Assembly: GCA_947650365.1 (NCBI GenBank)
Contig: OX393557.1
Location: 47,365,479 to 47,429,478, forward strand
DNA from: Chamaelirium japonicum
Taxonomy: Eukaryota; Streptophyta; Magnoliopsida; Liliales; Melanthiaceae
Reading direction: 5' to 3'
DNA: 64,000 bases
This document shows positions 16,063-29,936 of the stretch, piece after piece (position 1 is the first letter of the stretch; the number at the start of each line of letters is the position of its first letter). The position numbers were made by a program, and so were the translations under genes. The notes under the pieces were generated by a model. It was not told the DNA's origin, searched no databases, and was given only the letters and a program-made list of their open reading frames with translations.

Positions 16063-16223
16063 GCCAACAGGCACGAGCATTACTAGTATAATATAAACCA
16101 TCAGGGAATCTTAGAGGTTATTGAAACCGAAAAGATAATAAAAAATCTTCCATTTAACAACATTTTTAATTGTGATCGTTGATTTCTCACCTAATTATCT
16201 TAAGAGCTGTTATAATAATAGAA

Positions 16224-16729
16224 CGGTTTTTTACAAATCAACCCCTATAATTTTCTCTATTTATATATAAACCCCTATAAAAGTGATATTTACATATAAA
16301 CCCCTTAATTCATTCAAATATTATATATTGACCCATGTCGTTAGTTGGACGTCCAAAATGAGAGAATATTTTTGATTTTATCCGTAATATTTTACCAAAA
16401 TACCCTTCCAATGTGAGAATTCATCGGATTAGGTCCACGTTAGATTTGAGTTGGTTGTGTTTGTTTTGAATTGAGTCCATGTTCAATAAAGATATGTCAA
16501 TTTAAGTAATTAAACCATGGATAAATCTATTATTTCCCCTTTAGATTGATAAAACAACAGCCGAATGATGGAATGTTTCAAAAGTATTCTTTCATTTTGG
16601 ATGCCAACTAACTATAGGGGGTCAATATATAAATATTGGATGATTTAAGGGGTTTATATGTAAATATTGACTTTATAGGGGATTGTATGTAAATAGAGGA
16701 GATTATATGGTTCAATTTGAAAAAAAACC
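16224..16729. mobile_element. MULE-type MITE (506 bp)
   Basis: Long inverted repeats of about 110 bp begin GGTTTTTTACAAATCAACCC on the left and complement GGTTTTTTTTCAAATTGAAC at the right end. They share AAACCCCTATAAA and ATTTACATATAAACCCC motifs. The perfect 9-bp duplication ATAATAGAA flanks it at 16215-16223 and 16730-16738, which is typical of Mutator-like elements. Confidence 0.85.
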
Positions 16730-17029
16730 ATAATAGAAGTATTACTTAAACATCTAATAGAATTATTAGAATTATAGTGACATTTCAATCTTTAACGCCA
16801 CCAGTTGTACACCGCCAACTCAATCCTATCGAGCAGAATCGAAAAAACCTTCGGACTGAATAGCATTTCTCCCCAGAAAAACCCTATATAAAGGGTTCCA
16901 CACATGCCCCCTCTCTTTCTCTCCTAACCGACTCCACTACTGTGCTTCCACTACCTGAAACTGTCTCCAACCTAATGAGTAGTATTGGGCTGAGCCCAAT
17001 ATCAAATATAATATTAGGCTCAGTCCCAA

Positions 17030-20000
17030 CAAGTGAGCTCAGAGTTGTTGGGCTAAGTCCATTACAACAATGATATAGTCACCAAGTTGCATTAATTATA
17101 AACTATTCTCTGGGCAACCCAGTATTTTTTCTAAACACAACAATATAGCTAGCCTTGTTTGACCTAACATGTTTTTTGAGCCATAAACAAAGCAAATGGA
17201 CTTGGAATCGAGTTCTATTTATGGCCACGGACTTGGTACCGAAATAGCTACTACATGTAAAGAGTTTTACTATACTGAAAATGATCGAAATATCTTAGCT
17301 TGGACAATAAAATAGTCTTAACTTAAAGAAAATACCTCGGACTTCGATTTTGTTTGCAGCCATGGATTTGTGGCATCGAGCCTGATCAAGACACTTAGAA
17401 TTTTGATGGAATTAATCTTGGGCCAGCCCTGTTAAATAATTACCATTATACCCCTAACCACTATTAGAACCACAACTTGGCCAATCAAATTTGGAATTGA
17501 GTTTCGATTGGGGCTATGAACTTGTAACAAACTAAGCCCGCGAGCAAAGAAAGACAGATCCTTGGGGTATGCTTCAAGAGTTAAAAGCTACAAATTGTGG
17601 CGCCCAGAATCATATTATGTGGTTCATTACTAATAGAGATGTGACTTTCAATGATAATCTGTTACTTATAACAAGCTAAGCCTGCGAGCAAAGAAAGACA
17701 GATCCTTGGGGTATGCTTCAAGAGTTAAAAGCTACAAATTGTGGCGCCCAGAATCATATTATGTAGTTCATTACTAATAGAGATGTGACTTTCAATGATA
17801 ACCTGTTACTTACTTCTAGCAAGAAGAAGGTTAAAATCGATATTGAGTCGAGAGTCATGATAATCCTAAACAGGTAGAGCTACAAGCTTCTAGGGCATCT
17901 ATAGAGGTAGAGTAGACTACTCTATCGGAGCAGACTACTTCAGAGGAGCCAATTTAGATCAGGTTCCATTGCATCAATTCTTAACAGTCGATAGGGCAAG
18001 AATGACTATCAAACCCCTAGTTAGATTTGGTTATGAGGATTTGGTGGCTTATGCACTAACTTTGAGAGATGGTAATGAGCCAATCACTTACTGCGAAATA
18101 ATTCATGATGATGACTATGTTTAATTGGGCAAAGCCATGATGAAGATATCGAATCTCTTCATAAGAATCAGACTTAAGAGCTTGTTGTGAGACCTAGATG
18201 GTAAAAGATAATCGACTGCAAGTGGTGTATATATAAGAAGAAAGAGGAATATCAAGGCAATGTTCGTAACAAGGTATGACTGGTAGCAAAATGTTATCTA
18301 TAATAAAATGGCATATGACTTCAATGATGTACAGACACTTTGATCCACATTTTGTAGGCTATGATGGCATTATTTAATCTCGAGATGGAGCAAAATGTTA
18401 TCTATAATAAAATGACATATACTACAATGATGTATTTTCACTTGTGATAACAGACACTTCAATCCACATTTTGTTGGCTATGATGGTATTATTTAATCTC
18501 GAGATGGAGTAGCTCGATATGAAGATGACATTCTTGTATGCTGATTTGGAGTAGCAGATCTAAATACATCAGTCGTAGGGGTACATGATAAAAGGAAAGA
18601 AGGATCATGTGTACAGATTAAGAAAGTCCATGTATGTACTTAGGCAGTCGCCGAGATAGTGTTACAAAATATTTAACACATTCATGGCAGATCATGTACG
18701 TCAGAAGTGAGTATGATCACTGCATCTACTTCAAAAAGCTTTATGGTAGTTCTATGGTATATCTTCTTTAAAAGATAGGTGACATGCTTATTATTGTAAA
18801 GAGCATGTCAGATATTGTGTTCTGAAATCTCTATTGAATGACGAGTTTGTGATAAAAATATAAGTGATGCTAAGAAGATTTTAGGGATAAAGATTATCAA
18901 ATATCGTAATGGTATAGTTCGTTTAGCATAGATGAACTATCTAGAAAATATGGTTTCTTGTTATAGTATGAGTGGCATTAAGTCAGTTAGCATCCCTCTT
19001 GCTGCACACTTTTGATTTTTGGCCACACAGTCTTCCAGCATCGATGACGAACATGTTAGACGGCTCGTGAGTTGTATGCAAGCGCAGTTTGCAGTTTGAT
19101 TTACATGATGGTGTATACATGTCTAAATATCACACAGGCGATTAGTATGGTCAATCATTATATGAACTATCTAGGGAATGAGCATTATTGGTAGCCCATG
19201 AAGTGAATATTGAGGTACCTACAAGGTACGTTCGATATTTGTCTACTTTTTCAACGAGATGATAATTATTTTAAGATACAATTGGATATGTTGATGTAGA
19301 TTATGTTGGTTATTTGGATAGACGCAGGTCTTTGATAGGTTATGTCCTTACTCTATAGTACAAGAATTTTGAATTCTAACAGCGGTCAAAAGTACACTAA
19401 AAATATACAACTGTGCTCCGGCTAAAACTGTGTCGCTAAAGGTTGTACAAGTAAGTCATACTGTTTTAATTATTAGAAATGGCATAAACCTTAGTAATTT
19501 TTCTAGCAACTAATATTTTCTCACAAATAGACATAGAAAAATATCAAATTACTAACTTTTTAAAGTTACAAAGTGTGTTTGAAAGATTTAACGATCGACA
19601 AACACTAAAAACTGTTGCTAACAATTAATATTCTTGTAGTACGTGCTAGCAGGAGTTTTAGTGATTACTTGAAAAGTCTTCCTACAATACACGATTGCAC
19701 TATTGACGATAGAGGGATAATACATTATTATAATGAATTTAACCAAGGAGGCGATTTGACTCCGATATGTTAGTGAATTTGGATGATCTCTTACAATCCA
19801 GTGTAATGGTATTTTTTGATAGCTAGAGCATTATCTATTTGGTGAATGATGATCAGGTTCATCAATCACGAATGAAGCATGTATATTGATATCCGGTATC
19901 ATTTTATTCGAAAAACTATCAAGAATAGGGTTGTTTCTGTGAAAAAGATACATGCGCAAAAGAATCAATATGATATGTTGAAAAATATGCTATAGTGATT

Positions 20001-20200
20001 AAGTTTATGCATTCCTTGAACGTAGTCAAGATGGTTTTAAGAATTTTGCACCTTGAAGGTGGTAACATCATCAGGGTGCTTTGACACATATTCAGAATGC
20101 AATTTCCGACATTGTAAAGATGTTGTTTGGGCACCGGCTGATGATCAAATCCTATAAAAATATTTGCCAAGGTGAAGAATTATTAAGTTCTAGGTTAATT
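17030..20200 (+). pseudogene. Heavily decayed Ty1/copia polyprotein
   Basis: Fragments keep the order of a copia polyprotein but are full of stops and frameshifts. The integrase C-terminal piece (RAKKDRSLGYASRVKSYKLW) is duplicated at 17527-17670 and 17671-17814. The RT approach is at about 17990-18250 (RFGYEDLVAYALTLRDGNEP), and RT body pieces lie at 18280-18850. The RT end is near 18860-19010 (AKKILGIKI, then VSIPLAAHF). RNase H remnants run to 19340, with a C-terminal tail near 19960-20090 (YATVIKFMHSLNVVK-like). A PPT-like AAGGTGAAGAA follows at 20170. The regions 16800-17030 and 20200-20560 may be LTR-derived. Confidence 0.72.
17527..17814 (+). repeat. In-frame 144-bp tandem duplication inside the copia remnant
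   Basis: The 144-bp unit beginning ACAAACTAAGCCCGCGAGCA at 17527 is repeated at 17671 with only a few differences. It encodes the integrase C-terminal segment. The period is a multiple of three. A second, less regular duplication of about 104-119 bp lies at 18286-18510. Confidence 0.85.
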
Positions 20201-21875
20201 TTGGAGAACCGGGGAAACTTATTGTCTGATCAGTCAGCGACTCCTATCCGATCGATCGGTTTTGCTATACTGATGAAGTACATATATTATGAAAGATCGA
20301 TCAGTGCTATCACAGACCGATCGGATTTACTTGCAATAGTGTTTTCCCAGGTCAGGGTTAAACCTACCGATCGGACCCTATGGCTGACCGATCAGTTTGT
20401 TCGCTTCAAGATTTTTTTTTCTTAAGGGTTTGGGTCTCTTACTTGATGTAAACCCTATACAATATTATAAAGGGTATTGAGAGACCAAACTAAAAATAAC
20501 GGTTATGGCTGAAAGAGAGGGACTTTGGTGAGATTCTCATTGAAGTTGAATGTTGCATGTAACTCCGTTCTCCATTATAGTGGATCATTTGATCGTCTTC
20601 CTTTGTTGTTTTCTAGCAAAAGAGCTTCAACGTAAAACCTTTGTCCCTTCTTTATGTACCTTTGTGCTTTGTGTCTGTGCATTGGATTTTTCCTGTTTTA
20701 TTTTTCATTACTTCTATTGATTGAGATTGTCATTGTATTCCATGTTTGATCCATCTGAGGATCGATCGATTTGCAATCTGATCAATATTTTGGGCACTCA
20801 CTCACATACACTGTGCGCGACTCCAACACGACCCCCACTTCATCCTTTTCCGATGGGCAAGAGAAACTGGGGCCACGCATCGATTGTTCCCCATCAAACC
20901 CAACCCATTCAAGAGGCGCATCCTTTCACTTTCTAGAGGTTTAGTTGCAGGTCGGATAGGCGCTCAACCTCAGCCAAACAAGCTAAGACGAGCTAGCATC
21001 AATGACTTATCTCCCTAGCTCCGTCAATGCCGGTCACCAGGTCGGCCTTTTGAGGAGGTGGAGGAACCAAAACACTCCCCCACATCCTGAGTTCCATAAA
21101 ATCTTTCAGTTGTGATTGACAAGAAACCATATTGCACGCTACATTCATCTCCCATGCACTACCGACGGTTGCGTCCTCGGCTCACCTGATGATGATCATT
21201 GCCATTAGGTTGTTAATGTTCCATGTGGTTTGTTAATGGGAAAAGGTATTATTAGCTAGACCCTTGGAATCTCACTTTAATGGCTAACAACCCAAATGAT
21301 GAGAAATGGATGTCACACCAGAAAGACTTTAAAATCTTGTTAGTGCTTTTGAGTGTTCAACAAGTGAAAACAATTAAGTCCATCCACGTATGCCTCTTTC
21401 CCTCTATGAGGAAATCAAAAAGATCAAATCTTTCTTATTCTTTGTACATTGATACATGAGAGAGACATAGAGAGAGGAGAGAGAGGGGTTATTCCCAAAT
21501 GTACGCATGGGAAAAAAAAATGTACATACCATGAATTTTAATGACGTCGTCTCCCTTGATCTCCTTTTTGTACAATGTCTAATTACATTTTTAACCACTT
21601 TGATGGCAACCTCTATTGAATTGACTAATGTTCTACTCAAGCATGAAAGAACCAAGATAACTCTATGTGCAAGGGAAAGATCAAGAACCAAGGAAAGAAC
21701 CAATAAGCTTGGGAGGGTTTAAAGAATGAAAGAAGCCTAATCAACCTACAAGGTGCAAGGAGGTTATTATGGTAATTTCAACATCTTTGCAAGGAGGAAA
21801 AGGGTATTTGGCAATCTTTCACTTGAGGATATGAGAGAGGAATCATGAGGGTTTTGCATCTTTGAGGGTGGGCAA
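20201..21875. other. Intergenic DNA downstream of the MYB gene
   Basis: The left part (to about 20560) may be a copia LTR; it has several CCGATCGG or GACCGATC repeats and a TATA-like stretch near 20462. From 20700 to 21400 I recognise nothing. The 3' UTR of the MYB gene should fall immediately left of 21876, but no poly(A) signal is called. Confidence 0.35.
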
Positions 21876-24110
<2,235 letters not shown>

Positions 24111-24364
24111 CGTCACTGCTCTAAGGAATCCCGCCCGCTCTAGGGAGGATCTCCAACTGGTTTCATGAGGTTAAGGGAAGGGCTTATAGATATACGAGGA
24201 AGAATGTGGTGGGAAAGCTTCATGAATTGTTGATGATGATGATGATGGTGATGGCTGTAGGGCTTGCTTAGAATTCGGAGAAGAGAGAGAGAGAGAGAGT
24301 TTTGTGTTTGTTAGAGAGAGAGAGAAAGAGGAAAGAGAGAGGGAGAGGGGGGGTTGTGTTTGTT

Positions 24365-24398
<34 letters not shown>

Positions 24399-24560
24399 GG
24401 GATTTGTGTTTGTTGTTGGGTCGAGCCGAAAACGGTCTGGAAGTAGACCAGGAGAAAGAGAGAGAGAGAGAGGGAGAGGTTGGTCTTCTTGTCTTTGACT
24501 CCAGTTCTTGTCTTTTTCGATGCATTTTTCTTGACTCACAAGTCACAAGACATCCGTCGT
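24111..24560 (-). promoter_or_regulatory. Pyrimidine-rich leader/promoter side of the MYB gene
   Basis: Upstream of the MYB ATG the minus strand holds several separate CT-rich blocks (plus-strand GA runs at about 24283-24300, 24314-24355, 24366-24390 and 24455-24478). CT-rich tracts are common in plant 5' UTRs and core promoters. No TATA box or transcription start is claimed. Confidence 0.4.
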
Positions 24561-24662
24561 GTAATGAGATGAGAAAAGAGAGGCGGGGAGTAAGATATTG
24601 AGATATGAGAAAGGGGAGGTTGTTTTATGACGAAGCTAGGATATTTGCTTCCACCTTACATA

Positions 24663-24663
<1 letters not shown>

Positions 24664-24724
<61 letters not shown>
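24664..24724. repeat. (CT)30 microsatellite
   Basis: An uninterrupted CT dinucleotide run of about 60 bp lies about 550 bp upstream of the MYB start codon. Confidence 0.95.
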
Positions 24725-24727
<3 letters not shown>

Positions 24728-26008
24728 GTACAAGTATATGTACAAGCTTTTAGTGTAAGCAGAACACTTTAAATATTTGAACAATACTTGCCTTCCCCTC
24801 CCCTTGGGACTATGGCCCATGCATGGGATGAAAACCCTAAGGGGATGTCACGTGCGCGGGTGGTGGCTGACGTTGGCTAGCGATGAGGTGGTGGTCGGTG
24901 AACAGCGGTGGCGGGGACCGGCAATGGTGGGCGGCAACGAGTGGTGGTTGGAGATGAGTGGCCCATAGTCCGGAGAGACGGTGGTCAGTGGCTGGCGGGG
25001 GTAGTGGCCGGCAGGGCGACCACGGTAGGTGGTGGTTGCAACCCCTAGGGTTCATCCCATGGCCCATGGCCCATAGTCGCACCAATCATGAGATGCCAGC
25101 GTTCCATTCACATGGAGCTGTCCCACCGGGTTGTCCCTATGCTTATTTGGTGGGCCCCACACTTTAAAGATAATTTTTGATGCAACATGATCAGCACCAT
25201 CAGAACATAGCCGCATCTTCAGTTTGATGCCAGAGACATTTTTTTTTAGTCGTTTTTATTTTATGCATGGAGGATATTATCCCTATGAGTCTTGTAGTTG
25301 TTATTTTAGTTTAATTTTTAGCTTATTTTTTATGTTTTTGGCATATTTTTTTGCACTTATTATTAGTTACGCTCTTCTCCAATTCATGGGGGATATCCAT
25401 GATCTCATCAGAAGGCTTTTCAGATTGAATCCAGGTCTTTTCGGATGAATTTTTTATATTATATTAATAAAATATGGGGGGGTGTGTGTGTTTGCAGGGT
25501 ATTGACGGACGAGATTAAGTCTCGAAACCAACGGTTAGATGGCAAATAACTTAAAATTTTGATAACGTGGCATATTGGGTTTTAGCTAAAGACTAATTGG
25601 GCTGATCTCAAGTCCAATAGGGCTTCACAAAGGAGTTGTCGCTCTCCCCCGCCCCCCTCCCTCACTAGTACTCTCTCAATACCCGCGCGTGACCGACCCT
25701 GTCTGTTCCTCTTTTCGTGCAAAAACCGAGGCGAACCCCTCTTACCGTCCCCTCTCTTCTCCCCCTTATTTCTCTCTCTTTTCTCTTCCTTTCTTGGCCA
25801 AACACATTCCCACCACTCCCTTTTATTTCCCTTTGATCTCCACCATCCAAAACGAAACCCTAGCTTTACTTTAGCGTGCATTTGAGTGCATCCTAGTTTG
25901 AAACGCAACATAAATATATATTTGCATTTTAGAGTTACAGATTTTACAAAAGAAGAGGCGATTTGATGTTATGCATATTTTTGTCACAAAAGACAAAAGC
26001 ATGACTAT
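24725..26008. other. Intergenic DNA between the MYB gene and the CACTA element
   Basis: I find no recognisable gene. The 24830-25080 part is GC-rich with GGTGG/GGCGG repetition. The region 25600-25900 is pyrimidine-rich like a plant 5' leader, but no coding exon follows it before the CACTA element. Confidence 0.35.
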
Positions 26009-27165
26009 CACTACAAGAAAAATGTTTATTGCTGACGGAATATTTTATTACCATCGATAATAATATACTTTTTACCGACGGTAATAATAACTAATGTCGG
26101 TATAATAACTTTGACAGTTTAATTATTTTTTCATTTTTACTACCGACAACAATATAAAGTACGTCGGTATAATATATTTATTGACGGAATTCATTATATC
26201 CGTCGGTAAAATATATATATTACCGACAGAAATAAATATATACATGTCGGTATTATAGATTATTATATACAATATATTTGATATTAGTTTTACAGACGAA
26301 ACTTTAATGTCCATCAGTAAAAAAATCCTGCGATTAATACCGGAAACCGGTCCCCCTTTTCTTTTCTCTATTATCTTTGGTATTCCCCCCCCCCCCCCCG
26401 GCCTCCCCTCCGACGCACCCCGGCTCCGCCGCCTCTTCTCCGGCCTCTTCCAGTGAGTTCCCTCCTCCTCCTCCTCTCCCCGCCCGTCGATCTCTCCTCC
26501 TCCTCCTCCTCCTCTCCTCCTCCTCCTCCTTTGTTTAATTTGTTGCAAATCACACCCTATAGTTTGAAATGTTAGCACAATACCCCTTTGTCAACTACTT
26601 AATTTCCTCGATCATTTGATAAATTTTATCTAATTAAAACTGAATTGCAGGGGCAAAATGTTAGCACAATACTTACCCCCTTTTGTCAATTACGTAATTT
26701 TCTCATTTAATAAATTTTATCTGATCAAAACATAATTGAAGGGGGCAAAATGTAGTTTTTTAACTATAGGGGGGTTAAGTGTGTTTTAAATAAACTTCAG
26801 GGGGGGCAAACTGTAATTACCCTTAATCCTCTTCCAGAAGTGGTTATTACTATTAATTACTATTTCTAATGCAATTTGATGGTCCAATAAGTGTTCCGGT
26901 TGGCATAGAAACATCCGGAGTGATATTTTTTAGTTCCCAAGTCCTTCATTCCACTGGAACAATTACTAGATGTTATTTTTAAATCTTGGAATTCGGAATG
27001 GAAATAGATTGTTCCAGATTGATGCCAATGATGCCAAACATCCCCTTAATTTTCTCATTTGATCATTTTTATCTGATTAAAACTAAATTGCAGGGGGCAA
27101 AATATAGAGGGTTGTGTTTTTGAGCTAAACTTCAGGGGGTCAAAGTGCTATTTACCCAATAACAC

Positions 27166-27620
27166 ATTAGGGTTTAGGTTTAGGTTAGGCTTTATGGTTT
27201 AGGTTAGTTTTAGGGTTTAGGTTAGATTTAGGGGTTTAAGCTTAGGATTAGGGTTAGGGTTAGCTAGGCCTAAGGTTTAGGTTTAGATTAGGGTTTAGGG
27301 TTTAGATTTAGGATTAGGGTTAGGGTTAGGTTTAGTATTAGTGTTTAGGTTTAGGGGTTTAGGTTAGGTTTACGTTTAGGCTAGGGTTTAGTTTTAGGGT
27401 TTATGTTAGGATTAGGGTTAGCGTTAGGTTTAGGGTTTAGGTTAGCTAGGTTTAGGGTTTAGGTTTAGGATTAGGGTTAGGGTTAGCTAGGTTTAAGGTT
27501 TAGGATTGGATTAGGGTTTATGGTTTAGGTTAGGATTAGGGTTAGAGTTAGGTTTAGGGTTTAGGCTTTAGGTTAGGATTAGGATTAGGTTTAGAGTTTA
27601 GGTTAGGGTTAGGTGAATAT
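27166..27620 (+). repeat. Interstitial telomere-like tract inside the CACTA element
   Basis: About 450 bp of imperfect TTTAGGG, TTAGGG, TTTAGG and TTAGGTTTAGG units, all in the same orientation, with only rare interruptions such as TTAGCTAGG. Order is too disturbed for a recent telomere fusion. It lies wholly within the CACTA element. Confidence 0.85.
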
Positions 27621-28002
27621 TCGAAGATTTAGGTTTAAATTTACCATGAAATCATAATTCAATTCTCTACATATGTACTTACCACGAAAACTTCACATTA
27701 ATCATTTAATCCATTGTAGATTCCAAAAACTGGTGTGACTTGCCACAGCCGATGACTTGCCTTCGGGTTTGGGAATTTTCCATTAAATAAAACTGGGCGG
27801 AAGCTATCGCCTTTTTTCCATTAACTAAAAATGGGCGGAAGCTATAGCCATTTTTTCACGAAATCCAATTGAATCATTTGGATTTAGGGCGATGCTCTAT
27901 ACTCCATATGGAGCCACCCAAATACTTATATGACCGGTATGGTTAGGGCAGAGTCTCATAGACATGATTTAGAAATATTCTGATTAAAGTCTTTTATTTA
28001 GA

Positions 28003-28485
28003 TGTCAGGAGATCGTGTTCAGGATGATACGTTACCACCATTGACAATAGCTGAGGTGGTGGAGGTCCAGTCCAATTCTGATGGTAGATCCTTCATCTAT
28101 GAGGATGGCGTCGATGAGGCAACTACAAAGTCAGGTAGAGCCTCAGTACACGACTCAGTTTACTAGGCTAGTCATGGAGAGGCCACGATGCCACAGATGC
28201 GGATTCTTTGAACACGTTAGGGCTTCTTTTCCCTGCAAAGGGAAGAAGGACATGACCTGGTTAAAGAGGAACAATTGCTACATGTACATCAAATGCCACT
28301 CCAACACCCCGGGAGAGCGCATACCTAGCTACCAGTGTTGTAGGGATACGGGTATGTGCTTCACTTGTAGGCAGATAGGGCACGTGCGAGCAATGTGTCC
28401 TTTGAAGGATGTCTGTTTGACGTGTGGCATTTCAGGCCACCTGATGAGGGATTGCCCTCAGAAGGGCGTTGGACATCCGCAGTAG
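28003..28485 (+). pseudogene. Zinc-knuckle protein ORF carried by the CACTA element
   Basis: An open frame at 28081-28485 (134 residues) contains two standard CCHC knuckles, CFTCRQIGHVRAMC and CLTCGISGHLMRDC. Upstream lies a variant one (CHRCGFFEHVRASFPC) with six instead of four residues before the last cysteine. A plausible start, MSGDRVQDD at 28003, is in another frame that stops near 28165, so the reading frame is probably broken. CCHC knuckles bind RNA or single-stranded DNA. It could be a captured host gene fragment or an old element gene. The exact family is not recognised. Confidence 0.5.
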
Positions 28486-29063
28486 GACACTGAATAGTCA
28501 TTCATCTTTGTATATGTACTTTTAGAGTTTATAACTTTTTGGATGTGTATGTGTGTACTTGGATATAATCCGATAGTCATGTATCATCACATCTTTTTTA
28601 TATATATGAAACGTGTTGTGTATTTCATCCTCCTTTCTGCTTCTGAAGAATTTCTTAATATATCGTATAAGACCTTATAGATTCTAAGGATTAGTGTGGC
28701 TTGCCACAGTCGATGACTGGATTTCGAGCTTGGGACCTAACCCCATTAACTAAAATTGTGCAGAAACTATCGCTATTTTTTCAGTTCCAAAAGGAGTCGA
28801 GTCTTGGGCCCATTTGAACAATTGAGCAGAAGCTATCGCCATTTTTTCAGTTCCATTTGAACCATTTTGAGTTATCGTCATTTTTCTATTTCCAAAAGGA
28901 TTACATCTGACCTTGGGTCCATTTGAATCATTTAGAGTTAAGGCGATACTCTATACTCCATATGGAGTCACCCAAATACTTAGATAATCGGTGTAGTTAG
29001 GACAGAGTCTCATAGACATGGTTTGAAATTACTCCAGGTGTATCCGTGGCCAGATAGGCGAAG

Positions 29064-29244
29064 ATGTCTTCGATCGATAAGAGTTGGATGCGTAATTCGA
29101 ATCATATGAGCCAAGAGTACAGAGAGAGTCAGAAAATTTCTAGATTTTGCATTTAAGCATCTTGCACCGCTTGATGGAAAAATTATGTGTCCCTGTACAG
29201 ACTGTGGAAGGGTGACTAGGAAGGTTCGAGAGAAAATGTGGTAA
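29064..29244 (+). pseudogene. Frameshifted transposase-associated domain of a CACTA transposase
   Basis: The frame from ATG at 29064 reads MSSIDKSWMRNSNHMSQEYR. After a one-base frameshift near 29110 it continues KFLDFAFKHL...GKIMCPCTDCGR. This order (DKSWM, then FLDFAF, then GKIxCPCxxC) is the transposase-associated domain found at the N-terminus of plant CACTA TNP2-type proteins. It ends at TAA 29242-29244; the rest of the transposase is missing. Confidence 0.75.
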
Positions 29245-29541
29245 TATTGTAGTAAATATATTGTGGTAAATTTGTATTGTGGTAAATAACAGGAATTAAA
29301 TAACCCAATTTTAGCCATTTTTTTTAAAAAAATTAATTTTTATTATCGACTGAAAATATCATTTCTGTTGGTAATAATAATTTTTTTTATTATATATATA
29401 ACTAACTTTAACTGTCGGTATATAATATCCGTCGGTAATATGTATATTATTATTGACGAAAATATTAGAATCCGTCGGTTATAATAATTTTCTTTAATAT
29501 ATATAACTAACTTCAACCGACGGTATTATATAATATCCGTC

Positions 29542-29683
<142 letters not shown>

Positions 29684-29936
29684 TTACCGACGGGACTCTA
29701 TGTATCTGTCGGTATAACATACATTAATTATTTCCGACATATAACAAGTATTCCGTCAGAATTAATATTTATTACTGACGGATATTTTAACCCGTCGTTG
29801 TTTACTTTCCCGACGCCATCTTTTCTGGTGGTTGGCGACGGAAATCATTTCCATCGTCATAAAGCTATACCGACGGAAATATGTTTTTATCGACGGAATA
29901 TATCCATCGGTAAAAACGTCTTTTTTTTGTATTGTG

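Noticed and set aside
27166..27620. A chromosome end or recent telomere fusion
   Set aside because: The units are degenerate, in one orientation only, and bounded on both sides by CACTA sequence.
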